Shown here piece by piece: positions 58,845 through 64,000 of a stretch of 64,000 bases of DNA. Origin of the DNA: Capsaspora owczarzaki ATCC 30864. Taxonomy: Eukaryota > Opisthokonta > Filasterea. Numbering within the stretch: position 1 is the first letter of the stretch; each line of letters begins with the position of its first letter. The stretch covers positions 1,331,649 through 1,395,648 of the forward strand of contig NW_011887295.1 of the NCBI RefSeq assembly GCF_000151315.2, in the 5' to 3' direction. The notes below the pieces were generated by a model, which saw only the letters and a program-made list of their open reading frames with translations, had not been told where the DNA came from and searched no databases. Made by a program: the position numbers and the translations under genes.

Positions 58845-59732
58845 TTTCCCCCCCTTTGTGTGTTAAGATTATCAGAGACTGAAGTGGGTGATTGATTCTA
58901 AATTCATGATACAATGGGATCCCAACATGCGCGTACAGTACATCGGAAGGTGGCTGAAGTTTTCACCTTTGAATTTCCCATGGAATCGTCCAGCCCTCCC
59001 TGCGTTTTCTCTTTTTCCAGCATGGATCAAAAAGTCGAGCATTCAACCCTTTGATAGAGGTGTATTCACATGCAGTACAACGTCAAAGTGGATCGAGAAC
59101 GGAGCAGCAGATGGACGATTGTGAAACGATCGATTTCACTGAATTCACGGCCCTTTGCTCGAGCTGATGCTCTCCGACACCCAGATGTCGCGAATTGGAC
59201 TTCTGCTCGTTCTTTTACAACGTTCTTTGTACGCAAATCCGACACATGGCCGAGCCCAATTCGTACCACAGGCAGACGAGATTTTTTCGTCGCTTTCCCC
59301 ACGAGCTCTGTTCTTGTTCCACGTCTACCGCGCAAACATGCAATGCATTTTCGGGATTGATGTCATCCATATGTTTCCGCCACGTTTGCACATGCTTTGT
59401 CTTCTTTGCTCCGAGCACCTTTTTGCGCCGTATTTCCTCCAAAACAAAAAAACAGCCGCCAAGACAGATAGCCAAGACGCGAGCCGTGATTTTGAAACGT
59501 CGGATTCGCGCAACTTGTTTTTTTCCCCCTCCATACAATTTTTTTTTACAAAAACGCTCAACTTAGCACAAACAGGACTCAATTGTCTTGGCCAACACAA
59601 TTTTTCAAACAGCGCGCAATGGCTCAAAATGGCTCAAACGCATGCTTGCTTTTGCGGATTCACTCTTCATTTTTTTTTTTTTTTTTTCAATCGTCGCTCT
59701 TTCGTTCGTTTCGTTTGTTTGGTTGATCGACC
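58845..59732. promoter_or_regulatory. Divergent intergenic region, GLRX3 / ABC transporter
   Basis: 888 bp lie between divergent start codons. There is no supported gene. A T17 run near 59,671-59,687 and a pyrimidine-rich stretch precede the ABC transporter ATG. Confidence 0.5.
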
Positions 59733-61706
59733 ATGTCCAGCGACCACGATGACGACGACGACTATGTGAGTTTTTTGTGTTCCTTTGTTCTATTTGAGAG
59801 CCATGATGTTTGAGCCATTTTGAGGGGGAGTGCGACAAGGGAAGAGGGGTGTGTATGGGAAATCGTGTATCAAAAGCAAGACAAGTGCGCACGATGATCG
59901 CAGTGCGGAAATTTTATGCCACCCGCAACACTTGCGAACAACAAGAAACAGAACAGGAGAGCGAGAGGACGGGGTGGCCAAAATTTCCGCACCCCTGCAA
60001 TCCTGCAACTCGTGCACTCTGATGACTTTTGGTCTGAGGTGTATGTGATTTGACATGTTGACTCACTTTTTTTGATCTGGAATCTTGCAATGGTTGGCGT
60101 GCTTTGGCGTGCTTTTTCCAACAAATTTACAACAAACTACTCGACAACATGCAGGTCGACGCTGACGCTCGCAAGCCGCTGATTGCCAACCGCGGCGCAA
60201 GTCCATCAGCCGACGCTGCCATCATTGACGTGCCAGAGAGCAAGGGCAAGGGCAAGGGCAAGGGCAAGGGCAAGGGCAAGGGCAAGGAGGCGAACGATGA
60301 AGCGAGCGCCACGAGCGACTCATCCCCACTCCTCACGGCGTCCACCTCCGACACCAAGGACGACAAGGACACCAAGGACACCAAGGACAAGGACGACAAG
60401 GACAAGAAGGAAGACGAAAAGTCGGCCCCGTTCAGCCAGCTCTTCCGCTTTGCAGACGGGATTGACGGCCTGCTCATGTTCTTTGGCCTGCTGGGCAGCG
60501 TTGTCGGAGGCGCCGCGTTGCCCTTCTACTCTTACTTTTTCGGCGACGTCGTCGACTACTTTGGCGAGTTTATGGCTGGCAAGATCACCTCCGACGAGCT
60601 CGAGTCCAAGATCCAGACCTACCTGTATTACTATCTGATTCTGGCGAGCGGCATCTTCTTTACGGGCTGGATGCAGATGGCGCTGTGGATGATCACCTCG
60701 GAGCGCCAGGCCCGCCGCATCCGCATCCGCTTCCTTGCCGCCGTCTTGCGCCAGGACATTGCCTGGTTTGATGGCCAGCAGTCGGGCGGCGTGGCCACCC
60801 GCATCTCGAGCGACTCGCAAATGATCCAGGACGGCATTGGCGAGAAGGTCGGTGTCTTTGTCTACTCGGTGTGCGCCTTCATTGCCTCGTTTGCGGTCGG
60901 CTTTATTCGCGGCTGGAGGCTGACGCTCGTCCTGCTGTCGGTCGTGCCGCTGATTGTCATCACGGTGGGCATTCTCGGCAAGATGATGCAGACGCTCACC
61001 AACGAAGGGCAGACCGTGTACGCTGCCGCCGGCGTCGTCGCCGAAGAGGCCTTGTCTTCCGTGCGCACCGTGATTGCGTTCTCTGGCGAGCAGCGCGAGA
61101 CCAATCGCTACGCCAAGAACCTGGTTGCTGCTGCCAAGATTGGCTACAAGAAGGCGCACTACACTGGTCTGAGCGTCGGTGCACTGTTCTTTATCATCTT
61201 TGCCGCATACGGCCTCGCATTCTGGTATGGCGGCAAGCTGATTCTCGACGGTGACATGTCTGCTGGTGACATTACCGCGACCTTCTTTGCGGTGCTGATG
61301 GGTAAGGATTTTTGAGCAAAGTGTTTTTTTTTTTTTGTTGTTGTTGTTTTGTTTTTTGCTTTGTTTTTTTTGCTTTTCGCTTCATCGTTGGGATTGTTCA
61401 CCGTACTCACCACCGCGAGTCCAACACGTTGAACACAACAGGCGCCTTCTCGCTCGGTGGTGCTGCGCCCGCTGCTGGCGCGTTCGCTTCGGCAAAGGGC
61501 GCTGCTTACAAGGTCTTTGCAATCATCGACCGCAAGTCGCCCATCGATTCCCTGTCGCCCGAGGGTCGTCGCATCACCCATGTGACCGGCGAGATTGAGT
61601 TCCGCAACATTTCCTTTGCCTATCCTTCTCGCCCCGATGTGCAAATCCTGAACAACATGAACTTGACCATTGCGCCCTCCAAGACGGTTGCTCTTGTTGG
61701 TAAGGT

Positions 61707-61740
<34 letters not shown>

Positions 61741-64000
61741 GATTCTTGGCTGACCCTCCATTCTTTTGGTCTGCGTGAAAACAAACAAACAAATTTTTTT
61801 TAAAAAAAAAAACACACACACACCAGGCTCGAGCGGCTGTGGCAAAAGCACAACGGTCGGCCTGCTGCAACGCTTTTACGATCCGTTGAATGGCCAGGTG
61901 CTGGTGGACGGCGTTGACGTTCGCGAGTGGCACCTTGGCACGCTGCGCTCGCACATTGGCACGGTTTCCCAAGAGCCCATCCTCTTCAACGACACCATTT
62001 TCAACAACATTGCTCAGGGCAAGCCAACCGCGTTTGAGGAGAGTGAGCTCGATCTCGATGTCGAGTCCTCGCGCCGTCTGTACTCGGCCTCGTTCGACGA
62101 GGTGCAGGCTGCGGCCAAGCTCGCCAACTGCCACGATTTTATCATGTCCTTGCCAGAGCAGTACCAAACGATTGTCGGCGATCGCGGCATCCAGCTTTCT
62201 GGCGGCCAGAAGCAGCGCGTTGCCATTGCCCGCGCGCTGGTTCGCAACCCTCGCATCCTGTTGCTCGACGAAGCCACGAGGTGGGGTTGCGCTCCACACA
62301 CCCCGTCATCTCTTTGTTTTTTGCAATCTTTTTTTTTTTGATTGCTGCTGACAGAGCCTTTTTTGTTGTTGATTCTCGCAATGTTTCTTCTTTCTTCACA
62401 GCGCCCTCGACGTGGAGAGCGAAAAGCTCGTGCAAGACGCCCTCGACCGTGCGAGCAAGGGCCGCACAACCATTGTCATTGCTCACCGTCTCTCGACCAT
62501 CCGAAATGCGGACGTGATTGCCGTGGTCAACAAGGGCGCGGTGGTCGAGCAGGGCACGCACAACGAGCTGCTGGCCTTGCCTGACGGCTTTTACGCCAAT
62601 CTTGTGGGCAAGCAGATGATGCGCCTCGCGACAGCTGGCAAGGTTTCTTCGTCGGGCGAAGTCGACATGAACCTGATTGACTTTGACTTGGATTCCGAGG
62701 GGTCTGCGGATGCGGCGGCTGAGAAGCCCGCCACCACCACCGCCACCGCACATTCCTCCGACAAGTACCAGTCACAAAAGTCGTACCACTCGCAAAAGTC
62801 GCGAACCATCGAGCCCGGCCACCTTGAGCATCTGGTCGGCGACGACGCCGACTACGCTGGCATGAGTGACGACGTCGAGGACTCGGACGAAGACACGCGA
62901 AAGGCCAAGGAGCTCGCGGCCAAGGTTTCGTTTACGCGTGTCTACCGCTACCACCGGCCCGAGATCTTGCTCGTCATTTTTGCCACGCTTGCCGCTTCCA
63001 TCAACGGCGCCGTCTTCCCGGTCTTTGGTCTGGTTTTCAGCGAGATTATCAACGTCTTCAACCAGCCCGACAGGCACTCGCTCTCGTCCGACACGAGCAC
63101 TTGGGCGATGGCCTTTGTGTTTATTGGTGTGGGCGCCTTCATTTTCAACTACTCTGACACCACGCTCTTTGGCATTGCCGAAGAAAAGCTGACCATGCGC
63201 CTGCGTCGCCTGTGCTTTGAGAACATTCTCAAGCAGAACGTCGGGTTCTTTGACCACGAGGACCACTCGACGGGTGTGCTGACCACTCGGCTCGCGACGG
63301 ACGCCACGCTGGTCAAGGGCCTGTCTGGCAGCCGCGCCGCCCACTTTGTCCAAATGTGCGTCAGCCTGGCCACCGGCTTGGTGATTGCCTTCCTTTCCGG
63401 CTGGAAGCTGACGCTCGTTGTCCTGTCCTGCATGCCGCTGATGGTCGCCGCAGCCTTCTTGCAGATGCGTGCCATGACTGGGTTTTCGGCCGACAGCGCT
63501 CGCAGCTACCAAAAGTCTGGCCAGGTGGCCACCGAGGCCGTGCAGTCCATGCGAACGGTCGCCTCGCTGCACTCGGAACGCCGATTCCTGCGCAAGTACA
63601 AGGAGTTTCTCAGGAAGCCCTACCGCCTCGGTCTTCGTCGCGCGGTCGTGGCGGGCGTGGGCTATGGCGTCGCCCAGGCTGCACAGGTGCTCATTGACGG
63701 CATTTCGTTCTACTATGGATCCGTGCTGGTGGCGCGGGGCGAGCTGGATTTCCTGGCCATGATGCGCATCTACTCGGGCATCACCTTTGCCTTCCAGGCG
63801 ATCGGACAGAGCGCCTCCATGCTCGGCGATGTCACCAAGGCCAAGGCTGCTGCCGCCCGTGTGTTTGAGCTCATGGACGTCGACAGCGCCATTGACTATT
63901 CCAAGACCGACGGCCAAGTCGTTCACTCTGCCAAGGGCACCGTGCAGTTTGACAATGTTGGCTTCCACTACCCCAGCCGCACGGACGTCGAAGTGCTCAA
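59733..64000 (+). CDS. ABCB-type full ABC transporter (MDR/P-glycoprotein-like), 3' end outside window
   Basis: ATP-driven membrane exporter. Exons: 59733-59765, 60155-61301, 61442-61699, 61827-62280 and 62402 to beyond 64000. A tiny first exon encodes [11 protein letters not shown]. The N-terminus then carries a Lys-Gly repeat and a Lys/Asp-rich tract before TMD1 ([59 protein letters not shown]). NBD1 shows the A-loop FAYPSRPD, Walker [10 protein letters not shown] (split by the intron at 61700-61826), the Q-loop VSQEPILF, the signature [15 protein letters not shown], Walker [10 protein letters not shown] and the H-loop [12 protein letters not shown] linker leads into TMD2 ([40 protein letters not shown]). 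The window ends at the start of NBD2 ([17 protein letters not shown]). The sequence is typical of plant/animal ABCB full transporters. Substrate cannot be inferred. Confidence 0.93.
60238..60287 (+). repeat. (GGCAAG)n hexanucleotide repeat in the ABC transporter
   Basis: About eight tandem units encode alternating Gly-Lys in the cytosolic N-terminus, before TMD1. Confidence 0.9.
61708..61741 (+). repeat. (GTT)n microsatellite in an ABC transporter intron
   Basis: About eleven GTT units lie within the intron that splits Walker A of NBD1. Copy number may vary without affecting the protein. Confidence 0.85.

Noticed and set aside
60238-60420. Direct repeats as a CRISPR-like or minisatellite noncoding array
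   Set aside because: The repeat is a coding hexanucleotide in frame with the ABC transporter and has no spacers.

Overview
This window is nuclear DNA from a unicellular eukaryote. Nearly every gene can be read only through short GT-AG introns (about 60-500 bp). Noncoding DNA is littered with long A or T runs. The gene set is opisthokont/holozoan in flavour: a class I PI3-kinase p110 with an adaptor-binding domain, a PLEKHA-like WW-PH protein, WDR37, KANSL1, ELYS, CFAP410, and MULE, Tc1 and Tnp2 transposons. I infer a unicellular relative of animals, perhaps a filasterean such as Capsaspora, but this is inference from gene content only.

Region 1 (1-12,240) is transposon-rich. A Tnp2/CACTA-like transposase lies on the minus strand at the left edge. 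A MULE transposase (6,179-8,932) sits behind a small coiled-coil gene (4,568-5,864) whose exons can splice in frame onto it, giving one possible 1,207-residue protein. Two direct copies of a ~300-bp noncoding repeat bracket the MULE coding exons. A truncated Tc1/mariner-like transposase lies at 9,944-10,927. The putative promoters of the MULE-side gene and the Tc1 gene both carry E2F-like sites.

Region 2 (12,240-29,230) holds housekeeping and signalling genes. They are mitochondrial-type serine hydroxymethyltransferase (minus), a tandem WW / tandem PH protein (plus), a large double-BTB protein (plus), class I PI3K p110 (minus), proteasome ATPase Rpt3 (minus) and a COX14-like microprotein (minus).

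Region 3 (29,534-64,000) holds two tandem secreted GH27 alpha-galactosidases (plus), WDR37 (minus), an intronless 2,359-residue ELYS nucleoporin (plus) and the five-RRM ribosome-biogenesis protein RBM19/Mrd1 (minus). It continues with CFAP410 (plus, 128 bp from RBM19), KANSL1 (minus), glutaredoxin-3 (minus) and the 5' part of an ABCB-type full transporter that runs off the right edge.

Genes are mostly in divergent or convergent pairs with short spacers. I reconstructed exons by hand from reading frame, splice-site dinucleotides and family resemblance. Summed exon lengths are multiples of three for all complete genes except the double-BTB gene, which carries an apparent one-base shift next to a GAC microsatellite. 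I found no convincing wholly new system. The best candidates for follow-up are the repeat-bracketed MULE with its possible fused coiled-coil N-terminus and the E2F-like motifs in front of two unrelated transposases.
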